A stretch of 64,000 nt of DNA from Sphagnum compactum (GCA_965153455.1 OZ234493.1:13692213-13756212), one strand, 5' to 3'. Shown: positions 12,496 to 25,830, counted from the first letter of the stretch. Numbers and translations are program-made. The notes: generated by a model not told the origin, from the letters alone.

Positions 12496-13059
12496 GTTTA
12501 ATTTGGTGGTTTTTGGGTGTTTATAGGGTTTAAGGCACAACAAAAGAAGAGTTTGTTGCAAATGCAGTTCAGGTTGAAATGCAACATTACCATCTGTACA
12601 TTGCTCGTCATGCAGCAAGGGCTACAAATGCAGTAGCTTCTTACCAAGCTAAACACAAGATTGTAAATAATGATATGGTTTAGGGTTTCCAATTTATATA
12701 GTCAGCTAGGTTTTTTTAGCCCTTTCATTTTTTGGACTACCCAATTTTTGAACTTTGGTCCTTCGATATATTATAAAAAACATTTTTTCATTATGTTCTT
12801 TAGCATTTTTTGATCCACCCATATTTGTACATCTTTTATCAATATAATATTTTCCTCTAGTCACACTTGTTTGATGAGTATATGGTTAATTATATATGTC
12901 TTCTTTTTCATATTCTTCTTTAGTACTTTAGATGTAAGAATCAAAACTTAAATAGGCCCATATGAATATGTAACATTAATTTGTCTAAGGTTTACAAATA
13001 TCAAAATGAACATTGTGCAATACCTACATCCTTTCTATTATAATTTCCATAAGGCCATT

Positions 13060-13300
13060 TCAAATATGCAATACCCACATGTAAGTTTGTAAATAATTGT
13101 TGGTTTTTTTACATCCATTGCAATACCTGCATATAGTTCTTGTAAATAGTTGCTGGTTTTTTTTACATCCATTGTAATATTCGCATATAAGTCTAGTAGT
13201 TGATTTTTTTAACATCCATTATAGTACCCGCATATAGGTCCATAAATAGTTGTTGATTTTTAACATTTTTTGCCATACTTACATATAAGTTTCCATTGTA
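13060..13300. repeat. Tandem array, about 52-bp period, four copies
   Basis: Units start near 13069, 13120, 13174 and 13221. The repeated text is an AATACCCGCATATAAG-like start, AGTTGTTGGTTTTTTT in the middle and ACATCCATT at the end. Copies are diverged and no frame runs through them. Confidence 0.65.
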
Positions 13301-13662
13301 ATATTTATGGGACTCATATGACAAAATAATTTAGTCTAAGTATTAATAAATAATGTCATAATTAAGGAATTACTAAAAATTTATTTTAGATAATGTAAAT
13401 GATTGATTATCATATTTAAACAATCATTTATTTCTTAATCTTAATTAACTGATTATTTGGTTGAACCTTAATGATTCAGATAATTAAAATTTAGATCTAA
13501 AAATCAAATCAATAATTTGATATTTAATTTATTATCTTAATTAGTTTTTTATGTTGATAAGTTATTCAAATCATTATTTTAGACAATTATTCATGATAAT
13601 TAATTATCATAAAATTAACTTAGGTATATAAAGAGACATATTTTGGGTACCCAAACCACTTA

Positions 13663-13940
13663 TTTTGAAGTGACTTTACATGTGGGTATTGCATTTAGGG
13701 TTGATTATTCTCCTAAGGTTGTCTAAATCACCTATGGATTATTTCAAAATGAACTTGCATGCAGGTATTGCATAAAGTTTTGGTTTTCATTGAAAGGCCA
13801 TCAAAACTACATACTAATTATTTCAAAATGACCCTACATGTGGGTACTACATTTAGGGTTGGGTCTATACCTCAGGTTTACCTAAATCACCTAAGGGTTA
13901 TATCGAAATGAACTTGAATATGGGTATTGCATTTAGGGAA
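13663..13940. repeat. Tandem array, about 80-bp period, 3.5 copies
   Basis: Units begin near 13663, 13745, 13826 and 13904, with AAATGAACTTGCATG-like starts followed by TGGGTATTGCATTTAGGG, then CTAAATCACCTA and GGATTATTT. Between this array and about 15240 the DNA is AT-rich and I see no gene. Confidence 0.65.
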
Positions 13941-15267
13941 ACGTAAAAAAAAGGTATATATTTTACCATTTGGTAATATTTCCAAGTTAAGTTCTTTCAC
14001 TTTCTTTAAAAAAATATAAAATGACATTGCATTGTTTTACATATGTTTAAGCCCTAAAAATTCCCGCCCAAAATGCACCCTAGATTTATTTTAATTATTA
14101 TAGACTTGTAAAAAAAATGTTAATTAATTTATATGTTCTAAACTCCAAACCTAAACCATAGTTTTAACATTAAGTAGTAAATTTTCATTAAACCCTAACC
14201 CCTTGTATCATCAATGTGACCAATTTTGCATTATATTCATTTTTATATATGTTAAATCATATTATAAGGTGAATAAATAATTTTGAAAACATGAATTTCA
14301 TGATGTATTGGCGGGGAATCAAATATTTAGAAAATAATTTTATGTTTTATGGTTAATGAATTATCACAATATGATACGAGTATTGCATTTAAACAAAAGT
14401 GGGTTAAGAAATATTGAACTTTAACAACTATGGAACATATGGAAACAAAGGAAATTCATAATTATGTTATAGATATAAATAAGTGATAAAATAAAAAACC
14501 AATATAATGAACAAAGTTTACAATATAAACCTTAAGCCTTGATATATATGAACCAAATTCCTAAACATTAAATCATAAGGCATAACCCTAAAAATCTAAA
14601 TGATATTTTTCCATAAGCCTTATTACAACCCTAATTATACAAACCTTAACAAAAAATATCTTAATGATATATGCCCTAAACCTTAAAAAACTATACAAAG
14701 TATATAAATTATAATGCAAAACAAAAAAATTTAAAAAAACATAGGAAAAAAATTTTAAACCAAATTTTAAAGCTTTTAAACTACAAAGATTTACTAATCG
14801 AAAAAAAACCTTAATCTTAAAAAACAATCAAATAAATTTTGTAAAAAAACAAAAGAAAATATATGTCTCTTACCTTTGTGTGATCTCTCCAAACTAATTT
14901 TTTCCGTTCTCTTTGAAAAGGATATAAAATGAAATTGTATTATTTCACATATGTCTAAACCCTAAAATTTTTGCCTAGTTTAAGTTAATTACTATAAATT
15001 TGTGAAAAAATTGCTAACTAATTTATGTGCCCCAACCTTAAACCTAAACCGTAATCTGATAGTACAACTTATAATAATTACATAAAAAGATGTATTTTAA
15101 TGTCCATTCCATAAATAAATTAGGTAAAAAAATTTAGTAAAATATGAATTAACTAAACCCAAATTGTTGTAATTATGACATTGTTTCCACTATAAATTGT
15201 TTATAATACTTACATATGGGGACCTATGTTCATCATCCATGAACTAAGGTGAACCTTAATAAATTGA

Positions 15268-15980
15268 TAGGTAGGATTGGGGGGCGGGGGTGGGAAAAGT
15301 GAATAGGTAATTAGTTAGGTATTTGGCTATGTAAAAAACATAAGTAGGTAGGTGAACATAGTGGTAGGTAGGAAGGTGGGTGCATAGGTAGGTAAGTAGG
15401 TATATAAGTACGTAGTTGGGTTAGTAGGCAAATTAATAAATAGAAAGGCAGTTCAAAGAACAAGGTAGATAGGTTACTAGAGTAGGTAGGTAAGTAGGTA
15501 TATAGGTAGGTAGTTGGGTTAGTAAGCAAGTTAGTAAGTAGAAAGGAAGTTCAAGGAACAAGGTAGATAGGTTACTAAAGTAGGTAGGCATGTAGGTAAG
15601 CAAAAGTTACTACGTAGGAAAAAAGTTACACTAACAAGGTAGCTAGGTAGATAGGCAAGTTAGTACATAAGAAACAAGTTACCTTATCAAGGTGACTAGG
15701 TTTGTAGAATATTTATGTCAATAGAATGGTTGTGTATATAGGGTTGCTAAATAGTAATGTAGCTAGGTCAATAGGGTAGGTAGTTAGTACAATGATTAGG
15801 TTAGTAGGGTATGTAGTTAACAGGGTAGCTAGGTTAGTAAAATAAATAGTTAGTATAGTAGTTAGGTCAGTAGGATAACTAGTTATTAAGGTAGCTATGT
15901 CATTAGAGGATAATTAGTAAGGTACCAAGGTTGGTACAATATTTATGAGGGTAGGAAGGTGAGCAAGGTAGCTATGTGTG
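15268..15980. repeat. Degenerate GGTA-type tandem repeat tract
   Basis: About 700 bases built from TAGG/GGTA words with insertions; the densest part is 15330-15620 (GTAGGTAGGTAAGTAGG). A segment of about 125 bases, from GTAGGTAGGTAAGTAGGTAT through AAAGGAAGTTCAAGGAACAAGG, is itself duplicated near 15385 and 15490. Related TACC/GGTA tracts lie at 28998-29036 and 54625-54735. The minus frame at 15311-15529 is a by-product. Confidence 0.75.
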
Positions 15981-16117
15981 AGGTCAGGTCCAGGAAATAA
16001 CAACAAAGAACAAACCAAAAAAAAAAGTACAATGGTCAGCAACGAAAAGAAATGGACTGTGATGAACTCCATCTGACGCCGAATGAAAAAACGCAGCCCA
16101 TCCAGTGGACAGAACGG

Positions 16118-16152
16118 CCAACTGGTGCATTGGTGGCTGCTGGTTCACTCTG
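16118..16152 (+). repeat. Dispersed repeat containing TGGTGCATTGGTGGCTGC, plus copy
   Basis: Plus-strand partner of 11198-11232, embedded in a more GC-rich patch (16050-16170). That patch also matches 54780-54870: CATCCAGTGGA, then GGTGCTGGTTCACT or GGCTGCTGGTTCACT, then TGGCCAG. Three copies in one window indicate a mobile or terminal repeat, but its boundaries are not defined. Confidence 0.7.
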
Positions 16153-16489
16153 GCCAGCGGGAAGAGGTGAACCAAACACTCAAAATTTTGTGGGGACTTT
16201 TGTATGTATGTGTGCATTGTTATACTGTTCGACGTTGGCAGGTGTGTTCACGAACTGATTATTAATGTTCGTTTGAGTTGAAGGCATCAGCATTGTCTCT
16301 GAAAGAAAAATGTACATTTGTGTTGATGCTAGCTAGACTGGAGCTAGCAGCTACCCATGTGAGCTCCAGCTAATTTCCCTCAACTACCCTTAACAACCAA
16401 GGGTTTTTGACCCTTAACGACCCATCCATATATGAAGGAAGTTTTGTTTTTTTTGGGGTTATGGTGAGATCTCCCAAACCACAATGCTT

Positions 16490-16800
16490 TAGGCTGTGTT
16501 CTTGGTATCATTGGAAAGCTTTCATTGAGTATGGGTGCAACATTTTGGAACTTTAGCGCAAAAGTTATTAACTATTCAACCATTTTCTCACTACAAATTG
16601 TATGAGAATTTGAGGTGTTCTTGGTATTCCTGGAACTCCTTGAACGAATCAGATTTAATGGAATTTATTTCATAATTTTCAGGTTTAAGGTGTGGAAGAA
16701 ATTGAGTTTTTAGTGGATTTTGTTATATTGGAAATTCAAAAAATTACAAAAACTTGATTTGGAAGAAAAAATCAGTTGAGTGTGTTCACACTTGTGCCAA
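16490..16800 (+). repeat. Dispersed repeat, copy 1 (second copy 51690-52165)
   Basis: Ordered shared words with 51690-52165: CTTGGTAT..ATTGGAAAGCT, GGATTTAATGGAAATT versus AGATTTAATGGAATTT, TTCATAATTTT, TAAGTGTTCACACTT-like ends and AAAAAATCA. Diverged, non-coding. Flanking DNA from 16160 to 18280 shows no recognisable gene; a short related repeat lies at 17090-17370. Confidence 0.5.
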
Positions 16801-18301
16801 CGGCCCAGGCTACCCTAGTACATATAATAGGTATCAGTGAAGGTGCTAGCTAGTTCAGCCAATGCATAATTGTGTATTCTCATACAGGGTTCTCCAAGTT
16901 GCCAATGCAATATCTCACCAGGTCGTCCGTTTTACAAAATGCCCACCCCATTATTATCTTTTATAATGTACCCTCTACATACACTGTGAAATCTGGAGCA
17001 CTGCTTTATGGGGTATTCAACGTCTCGCTATACCAAGATGCTCATCATCACGGATTTTAGCTCGTACAAAACTTATTAGCATTTGTCTACTAGCCCCATC
17101 CAATGTTATTTTTGTCAGATTTGTAGCCAAAGTGGCAGTGATCCATGGGAAATTTTAGCCAAATTTGGCTGCAAGCTGAATATGAAAGAATTTTTTTACA
17201 ACATCCTTCTACATTTTTTTCTACCTACTTGAATCATGTGTAAAAATATGGCTTTTAAAAAGAAAATGTGGTCGAATTTCTGGCTATTGAAGATGGAAAA
17301 AAGCACTTGATTTTAGCACTTTTACTTTTTAGTATAGGTTTCTGGCTATATTTATAGCCAGCGAAAAAAGGTTGGGCCCCCATCACACTGTGCAGGAGCC
17401 GCAGCACTTTTCCTGACACCCCCGTGAAGTTCGATGGGGGTGTATAACGTCTTCCCTGTTCAGGCCAGCCTGTTTGTTGGATATCTTCCTGGTACTTAAA
17501 GCCTGTGGCATCGCACTTTCAAGCTGTATGCGTAGTGCAGCGTTTTTTTCGTGAAACCCTGGAAGCCTTTTTTTGGTTGCAGAAACGATGATGACTGGAT
17601 TGGTGGAATGGCTCAGCTTGCTTTGAGTACGTGTGGAAACAAATGTGGAACATGAAGGTTTAGATTTCCTGTCTGTTTCAATTTGATTAGCGGCCTGTGT
17701 GAACGGCAGAAACACTCACTCGTTTTTGCAAGCGTTGGACGGGGTCGAGGGGGACAAAAATTCCTGGTAAGTTCTAACTTTTCAGACAAAAAATGTCTGA
17801 AAATCGAGCTGTATCATTCATGCAGACTTTTACTTATGATTTTGTTGCAACACAATGTAGCTGGCGATGGGTGTGTATGTCTAGAGCTCTTGTATATTTT
17901 GAATCCCTCCTTGCACTTTAGTGGGCCTCAACTTCACTGAAATTTGGTTTTGTGTCATCAAGAAATGGAATGGAATCTAATAGCGTACCACCTGTTGTTG
18001 GAAATGAAATATCTGAGACATTCCTATTCTAACATTACCACATTTGCACCTTCAAAGAGATTTCCGATCAGTATGGATTTTTGTAGATTTTATAAGGGTT
18101 AGGATTTATAGCCTTTTGATTTGTTTGTGGGTGTTACAGGTCCAACCAAGGAATGGGACAGAACTCAGAATCAGACAGTACAAGAATAAGGTTGCTGTAA
18201 AATAAGAGAGTGAAATCACCAAAAGGAAACAAAACTCATATCCAACAACCACAACTTGTATTTATTCTGACATCTATCTAGTATACTTGTTATTTTCCAA
18301 C

Positions 18302-20434
18302 ATGGTATCTCCACACGAGCCACCTTTGCCATCTTTGGACAATACCTTCATCTTCAAAGATGCTCCATGGTTGGGTGGAAAGCACGATGGATATCCTTTG
18401 TTATCATTCAAAGACTACATAAGAGCACGTCCCAAGATCTCTACTCTTTCAAGTCGTGAGCGTGCAGCAGAGTTGCAATGTGTGTTGACATTTGGCCTGT
18501 TGGAAGCAGTGATGGAAGTTAAAATCCTTGAAAGCACGCTACTACAACAAGGTGCTGACAACAACTGTAGTATTGGTGGTGACAGGAACAAGGTGTTCAT
18601 GACAAGCAAAAATTTCCCAGCACTGTTGAAGGATTGGCGGAACCGTGTCCTACAACTTGGAAATGGGGAGCCATGTCAGCAGTGGGCAAAACGCATTCAT
18701 ACTACACTCAAGCAGGCACATGGAATGCTCACGATGGATGTGTCATGTAGATTGTTTCAGGATGCAGGGTTGCAGTCGCATGAACTGGTAGATATCCTCT
18801 TCCAAATAGGGTCTATTGCTGAAGCTCTCGTGTCCTCAAGAGCAATTTTTCCACAAAACTTTGTACATCATGGGTTTGGTTCATGGTTGGTTATACTAAA
18901 CACTTGGCCATACATACAACTCAAAACAGACATGGTTGCGAATGGATGGTGTCCATTCACAATTGAGATTTTGTCAGAAAGTGTAAGCATGCTGGGATAC
19001 GCACGCACTTGCAAACATCCCCATATCAGAGAATTACCTGAGGCACATAGGAAATGCACCACACAATCATGTGTGATAAATACGATCGATACTACCAATT
19101 ATGTGCCAAAACATGTCATAGGAACTTGCAATTGCGACAGGTATAAGCCGTCATTAGAGAATATCATTAGTTCCCTGTCAGTTGGTAAGATACCAGTGAT
19201 CCAATGCCCTCTGCCCCATGAGGCGCTACTTTCCAGTGACTCTGTAAGGATGCCTTATGTAGCGATATCCCATGTGTGGGCTGATGGATTAGGGAGCACA
19301 ACTGAGGAAGGACTGCCAGCATGCCAAATCAGGCGGCTTGTGACATTGACCAGGCAGCTGACACAGGATGGGGCATTTTGGATTGATGCACTTTGCATCC
19401 CTGCTGTCAAAGATATGAGGAAACGGGCAATAGGGTTAATGGCCACGACCTACAATGAGGCAGAAGTTGTGCTGGTGATTGATTCCGGCATCCGAGCAAC
19501 TTCAGTTTCCTTACCACGTGAGGAGAAATTGTTACACTTGTTGTCTTCAGGATGGATGCAACGGCTCTGGACTCTCCAAGAAGGGATTTTGGCTCAGAAG
19601 CTTGTTTTCGAGTTTTCAGATGGGTTGGTAGCCTTGGAAGAGCTTTTGCCAATGGGAGAAGAGATGTTTAACCCTGTGCTTGTTGACCTTGCAGCGGAAC
19701 TTTTTCGGCTTAAAAAGCACCAAGTTAGGCCTGGTAGCTTTTACATCAATGATGCAGCATGCGCTCTCCGCTGGCGGACTACAAGCAGAGAAAGCGATGA
19801 GACGCTTGCAATCTCTGGGCTGTTGAACCTTGATGCCTTTGAACTAGCTAACCTTCCACCAGATCAACGCATGCAAACTTTCCTCCTCCGCATCCAAAAC
19901 TTGCACAGGGATATCATCTTCCTATCTGGTGTGAAATTGAACAAGGAAGGGTTTCGTTGGGCACCTAGAACACTAATGCGACATTTACCCACTAGCTTGG
20001 ATTTTGGTGAGTACAAAGCGCTCTGCACATCCACCGGCCTCATGGCAGAATACTATGCTATATATTTCCTTGAGACGGTCATTGATGGCGAACATGAATG
20101 GTGCATTCATGACTTATCTAAACAACGATTTTATAAAGTCATAGATCAATGGTTGGGGCCTGATGCTATGGAAGCTGGATATGCCACTTCTTATTCCTGC
20201 AGTGTTATATTGTTAAAGGAATTGCCAGAGGTGTCAAATATCACATCTTGTGCAGTGGTTCTAGTTCAGGGCCTGGTTCCAAGAGAAGGCTCTGAAGATG
20301 AAGGAGATAGAATGTTGTGTGAGTTCAAGAAACGATTGCTTCTACAAGACATCACCGAAACCCAGTTGAATAGCAGTAGGGCTTTGACAAGAGTGATTGC
20401 AAAGTCTGGGAGGATGAGAGTGAAGATTGTTTGA
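18302..20434 (+). CDS. HET-domain protein, intronless coding region
   Basis: A single open frame of 710 codons. The ATG at 18302 is chosen because the five codons before it start from TTG and follow a probable 5' UTR intron acceptor near 18139. Residues 252-278 carry a cysteine/histidine cluster (C252-x4-C257-x13-H271-x4-C276-x-C278) like the one that precedes HET in many fungal proteins. The HET domain spans about 317-437, with YVAISHVWADG, FWIDALCIP (359-367), a YNEAEVVLVID segment, and RLWTLQEG (421-428). The C-terminal 270 residues have no recognised domain. HET domains drive heterokaryon incompatibility and cell death in filamentous fungi; their role in plants is unknown to me. Full length, no stops, and GC content above the flanks suggest a working gene. 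Origin by old transfer from fungi is an inference. Confidence 0.88.
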   Translation: MVSPHEPPLPSLDNTFIFKDAPWLGGKHDGYPLLSFKDYIRARPKISTLSSRERAAELQCVLTFGLLEAVMEVKILESTLLQQGADNNCSIGGDRNKVFMTSKNFPALLKDWRNRVLQLGNGEPCQQWAKRIHTTLKQAHGMLTMDVSCRLFQDAGLQSHELVDILFQIGSIAEALVSSRAIFPQNFVHHGFGSWLVILNTWPYIQLKTDMVANGWCPFTIEILSESVSMLGYARTCKHPHIRELPEAHRKCTTQSCVINTIDTTNYVPKHVIGTCNCDRYKPSLENIISSLSVGKIPVIQCPLPHEALLSSDSVRMPYVAISHVWADGLGSTTEEGLPACQIRRLVTLTRQLTQDGAFWIDALCIPAVKDMRKRAIGLMATTYNEAEVVLVIDSGIRATSVSLPREEKLLHLLSSGWMQRLWTLQEGILAQKLVFEFSDGLVALEELLPMGEEMFNPVLVDLAAELFRLKKHQVRPGSFYINDAACALRWRTTSRESDETLAISGLLNLDAFELANLPPDQRMQTFLLRIQNLHRDIIFLSGVKLNKEGFRWAPRTLMRHLPTSLDFGEYKALCTSTGLMAEYYAIYFLETVIDGEHEWCIHDLSKQRFYKVIDQWLGPDAMEAGYATSYSCSVILLKELPEVSNITSCAVVLVQGLVPREGSEDEGDRMLCEFKKRLLLQDITETQLNSSRALTRVIAKSGRMRVKIV

Positions 20435-23400
20435 AGCATGATCAAAGCAATTTAAGCAATTGTTCAACTTAATATCATATATATATTTATTGTTGTGCAA
20501 CTATGGGTCACCATCTAACTGGCGTGTTCCAAATATACATATATAGATATATGGAAACGATAGGTATGTACTATGACATGACACTTTAGCTATGACTTCT
20601 TGAATTCAATTTTTTTGTGAGAGAAGGAAAGGGGAGTAGATTATCTGTGCCTCTTTGAATAGTTAGTTCTGCTGGTGAGAATTTGTGCATCAGATCACAT
20701 GATTAATGGATCACTTGCGCTGCCAAAGCTACTTTTGGTAATCAGGCCTCTTTTTTAATATGACGCAGCTTTCTCATAAGATTGTTTCGGGTTTTTCTCA
20801 GTGCAATTCACAATCCCCATATGCGGATTGATCTCACACAACTGTGAATAGATTCAAGGATTTCATCACAGTATGTCTCATTGCTTTCACAGCCATGTAC
20901 CTTCTTATTGTAGAAAAAAATAGGTCATAGTTTATAGTTGCAAATATTGCATGTTCAGGTCACTAGCAACATGATGAGCATGCATGTTACAGAGCTTCAT
21001 TGCACTTCATGAACAGATTCTAGGATTTCAGCATCAGTATGTCTCATCAGCTTCTTACAGCCATGTACCTTCTTGTTGCTGAAAAAATTTGGCCATAGTT
21101 TCCTATTGCAAATATTGCATGTTCAGGTCACAGCAACATGGTGAGCATGTATGTTATGGATATTCATTGCATTTTGTGCATATGCTAGTTGCCAGATTTC
21201 CTATTTTATTTATTATTCCATGATTGATTATGCTGGTCATATGCCTTGTATGAATTGCAGAGAGGAAGAAATCAATCAGGAGGAAGCAAGGATGAAGCCT
21301 GCCTATGCTTGACAATCGAGTTGCTGTCAACAGCATAGGCCGTCCACACTCAATGAAACTTTGAAAAGTGTTTCAAGGTGTGCATTTTTCTTTCCTCCCT
21401 CCCCCTGTTCAAATTTTGCATTAAACCTTTTTGGTAACCAAGAGTAGACCTTTGATTTTAGATGGCAGAGTTTCTGCAGGCATCAACACTCCCATGATCT
21501 TCTCCATTAAGATCTGCTTGGATGGAACAGAACTCATAGGCATCAAAAGAGATGTATGATGCTAGACGGAGTGCACCACAAAATGGAAAGCAATATGCAG
21601 CTCTGCTTCAAAGCTCATGATGCACCTTCAACTCCCTCAAGGCGCACCAACTTCCTCACTTGCAATTGCAAAAGTGAAGACATCAAAGATGAGTGGACAT
21701 GTTTTTATTCACTATTGCTTCTCTTTAAGGACTGTGTAACTCATCAATTTTGAGTACAAAGAAGCCAATAACAATCTCGTGAAGACCCCTAGCAAAGAGC
21801 TAACATTTCCCACCTTGACATCAAGCAACTCATGACCTGTTTTTTTATCTTGGCAGATCTTCCAAGACCAGGCCCTGTCATGAGAGGGACCTAGTAGCTT
21901 TAGCAGATGAATCCTAATTGGTCATCTACTATATTGCAGCCAAACCATGTAAGTTACTGCCAAATCATACTAAATGCTACTTTGACCTACACTGTGCCAC
22001 TACTTAATAAAGTGACAAAATTGGAGGTCAGATAACAGTTCTTTTGTTTGCTTGCTCGTTCTTTTGTTTCTTTTGATACTCTTTCATTTGTAGCAATATA
22101 GAGGCTGGGCATGTGATGTGGTAATATTCTTCTTGCACTAGGGGGAATGCTAGTTGGTTCAAAAAAACCAGAAATTTCTTATTCACTCTTCTTGTTGAGA
22201 TCAGGACCTGCAGGACCACTTTAGACAAACATCAAAGTTGTAAGCCTCTAACAAAATTGTGACCCACAAAGGTTAGAATCATGCAGGTGGTTGAATTGTT
22301 GATTTTCAAGGGGCAAATGTCTCTACAGTGAATAGGTGAAATTTTGAGTCCTGATTCTGTCTCTCTGCTGCTGCTGCTGCTGGGCTAAAATGCCAATTGC
22401 TGAGTTTTTAGAAGAGTTGCATGTATTTAAAGGTTTGTATATGAAGCTGTGAACTGTGGAACAAACCATTTGTGTCAAGATAAGTTCCACTACTGCATTG
22501 AGCCTGCATGAAAGTAATTGGCCTCTATTCTGCCACCTTCCCGATTTCACAACATCCCTCTTGTCTCCTCCACCCTTTGCCTGTTCAACCCACTTACTCT
22601 CCAACTTTTTTTTCACTGCTTAAACTGGGTTTATATACTCACAAGGTTTTTGCAACAATAAACTTATTAGAATTTGAAATGTGAAACACACTACTCTTGC
22701 AGAACAACACCCTGTATGCATGTGTCTTTCCAATACCTCCTTTCTGAGGCTTCTCAGGGTTATAGTGCATAATCATCTTATCCTTGTTAGTATGCATTAA
22801 ACTTGGACATTCTGGATTTACAATTCTGCAGATTGAACTACTGAAATCCCTTGGACCAGTTTCTTTCATTTCCAATACGAGGTATGCCTCTTACAAGTGC
22901 CTGACCCAACAGTGACTGTATGGGAAAAAAGTTGCAGAAGCACATGATTTGCTCCACAATTCCTTGAGGCTTTTTATGTAATTCAATTGGCCTTTTTGGT
23001 ATTCCATAGGTGTCTTCTTCTTTGTGGAGCTGCTGGACCTTCTTGCACTTCATTTGCATCTCGGGGGCGGGGGGGAATCAGCAGTAGAGAGGAGATGACA
23101 AATGCACGAAGGAGAGGAGAATGATGCATCTCTTCTGAAGTCTATAGCAATTTCAGGGATGTAAACATAAACAGTAAGGTGTGGGAGGACGGGGGCAGGA
23201 GCAGAGAGAGGGGGTGAGAGTAGAGAGAGTGTGCGGTGTGTAGGCCTTTTTGGGTTCTGCTTGTGCTTTGTCTCTTCTTAGGGTTTGATGTGTTGTATCG
23301 ATTAAGGAAGAAGAGCAGGAGACGAAGCAGAAGAAGAAGAGGAGTACCGAGATGTGAGAATGGAAAAACAGGAGAGGGTTTGCTGTCCCATCGTCGGACT

Positions 23401-25830
23401 AAGGCAGACCTTAATCAAGATCTCAGAATAATGGTGAAACCTGAGCATAGACAGCTCAGCTTCAACCACCCTTCCCTCTTCTCTGGGAGGGAATGACCCA
23501 AATGTGAAAGAGGCAGTGCTAGGGTCTCATAGCTGGAACCTCAAGATCTCTCTAGAATGGCCAGGACCCTTTTATAAGTCTCAGTAGCCCTTTGATTCTC
23601 ATCTAGGTCAGTGTATGTGGTAGCTTGCCCCATCAGAGTCTTGGCTAACAAGGGGCTGTTTTGCCTTGTCAAAACAAAAAAGCAAACATTAATAGCCAGA
23701 TGCAAATATCAAACTCTTTTACCCACTACTTTGAGGCCTCAACATCGTCACACCCTGCAGGCACAAATGGAAAACACAATTCTGCAAAACCCATAACTCA
23801 GAATACACCCAAGAAGTAATTTCCAGAATTGACAGAAAAGGACTCAGCCATGATATTGGCTAGCAGTTTCTCAAAGACCTCTTGTTCATCTGCCATTCTG
23901 CAAAGACAAAAAAGAAGGGGTGGAAAAAGAATGACAATCCGCTGTATGCCAGGCAACATCCTAGAGCCCGCCCAGCAACAACAACAATAGCAGTAGTCAA
24001 AGAAGGTAAGGCAGGGGTAAAAACAAAACAAAACAAAACCAAAACCAAAACCAAAACTGTCTAAGTTAGCACAGAGTTTGCAACACTTACATTACTGCCT
24101 TTCCAGATGCAATTACATTATCAAGGTTTTTCTTGTATCACCATTGTCAAGTTTTTTATTGTATCATTGTTTTCCTTGTGATCATCATCATGGTGTTCAT
24201 CTAAGCTTTCATCACAATGGTCATCATGCGTTGTAGGTACATGCTTCCTTTCATACCCACCCTGTACTTGTTTTTTTCCTCTATTGGACCCTTATGTCCC
24301 TAGTAGGTTTCCTTTTCCTTCTCCAATTCTTTGTCATTGATGTTAACCTTTGTTGTGTCTATCTAGACTATGTTTCTTTTTGTTTACCTACAATGGTTTT
24401 TTTTCCCATTGAAAGGTGTGATGATCAAAACAATGAATGGACAAACAAATAGATGGATATTTGGGTTTTTTACCACATTGTCTACACAGTTTGTGGTCAA
24501 AGTGAGTAAAATTTGACAAGAATAAAGGAAGCATGTCTTCACAACCAAATGTGTGATGGATGCTTCAACAATTTGGGTGTGTGAAGGAGTCATAGATTAT
24601 TCAAGTTTTATATCCACAAATTCCCTTGTGTAGCAACATCTTTTTCAATTATTACCATTCTTGGGTCCAAAAGTTTGAATAACTCTTTTAATTATGATGA
24701 AATTACACACAAATTCAACAACAATTCAACAACAATGGTCTAAGAAATTTTTTTCGAAAGTAGACGTAGGAGATCATAGTAGTGTTAAAAGATTTGTTTG
24801 GTGTTTTTTCCCATGCTCTGGACAAATTGTGTTTTGTTTAAAAATTATTGGTATACAAAGCAAGGGATTGGTGATGTTTATGAATGAATCTAGTCATGTG
24901 TTTCCATGCATTATTCATACAACCTTGTTAAGGGTAGAAATTTCTATGTTAATTAATGTCATGGGCATCCTAGTAATTAAAGGGTTACCTAATGGTAGTA
25001 ACTTACCATCTTTTACTAAAGGATGAAGTTAATGGGATTAGTTAAATGAATGGTTGATGGTAACCTATCAATCATGTGTGGATTTTTAAGAATGATAAGG
25101 ATTGGTATCCGATCAACTAATGGGATGTGTGGAAGGATTAGTATAAGGATAAAGAAGGCTTATTTCATGGAAAGCATGTGGACCTTGTGTGGTATGGGAG
25201 AAGGGGGATTAGGAGGAGGATAAAAAGGGATTGTGGATCAATCCTTTGGATTTGAAAGATTATGATTCTAAATTAGATGTGACTAGGAGAGTTCTTTTGA
25301 GGAAGAAGTGTGTGTGACGTTGAAGAAAGAGGAGGAAAGTATGGAAGCAAGTTGTATTTTCATTATTTTAGTGGAAAATGATTGATGAATTCTCATGGCT
25401 GTTTGTTGGTGTTTGGTTTTACTTAGAATACAAAAAGAGATATGAAATGTGATATCAAAGAAGGACCTCTTTGTGACAAATAAATGATCCACGATCTTAG
25501 GCATAATTTGTATAGTGAAACAAGTGGTTTTTTTGTCTGAAGAACAAGTTTTTGTTAGAAAGTTGACCAAATTGCAACTAATTTTGCAACTAAATGAACA
25601 TAAAAGTTTATTGCTGGATGAAAAATCCAAGAAGCTAGTCAATATGGAAGGACTTGTAATTTAATAATTGCACCATAGTTGCAAAAATAGTCATAAATTT
25701 TAAAAGATGATGACTAGCTGTAAAAATGATGAAACAAAGTTGCAAATGATAAGTAGTCGCATGTGGTCGCATTGTAGTTGCAAATTGAATGGTTACATAT
25801 TACAAGATTTCTTTAAGTGCACCCATATGA
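20435..25830. other. Long non-genic region, possible minus-strand transcript near 23 kb
   Basis: No recognisable protein. A tandem duplication lies at 20845-21180 (listed separately) and a CTG run at about 22366-22382. On the minus strand, 23480-23060 is pyrimidine-rich like a plant 5' UTR, and an ATG at 23059 opens a 73-codon frame of unknown type. This may be the start of an uncharacterised or non-coding gene. A run of AAAAC and AAAACC units sits at about 24023-24060. The frame at 24694-25026 has no known relative and may be a decayed upstream part of the hAT element that follows. Confidence 0.4.
20845..21180. repeat. Tandem duplication, 166-bp period, two copies
   Basis: A unit starting GAATAGATTCAAGGATTTCA at 20845 repeats at 21011 (GAACAGATTCTAGGATTTCA). 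Both contain CAGTATGTCTCAT, ACAGCCATGTACCTTCTT and GCAAATATTGCATGTTCAGG. The copies are about 80-85% alike by eye. It lies 400 bases downstream of the HET gene stop. Confidence 0.8.
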
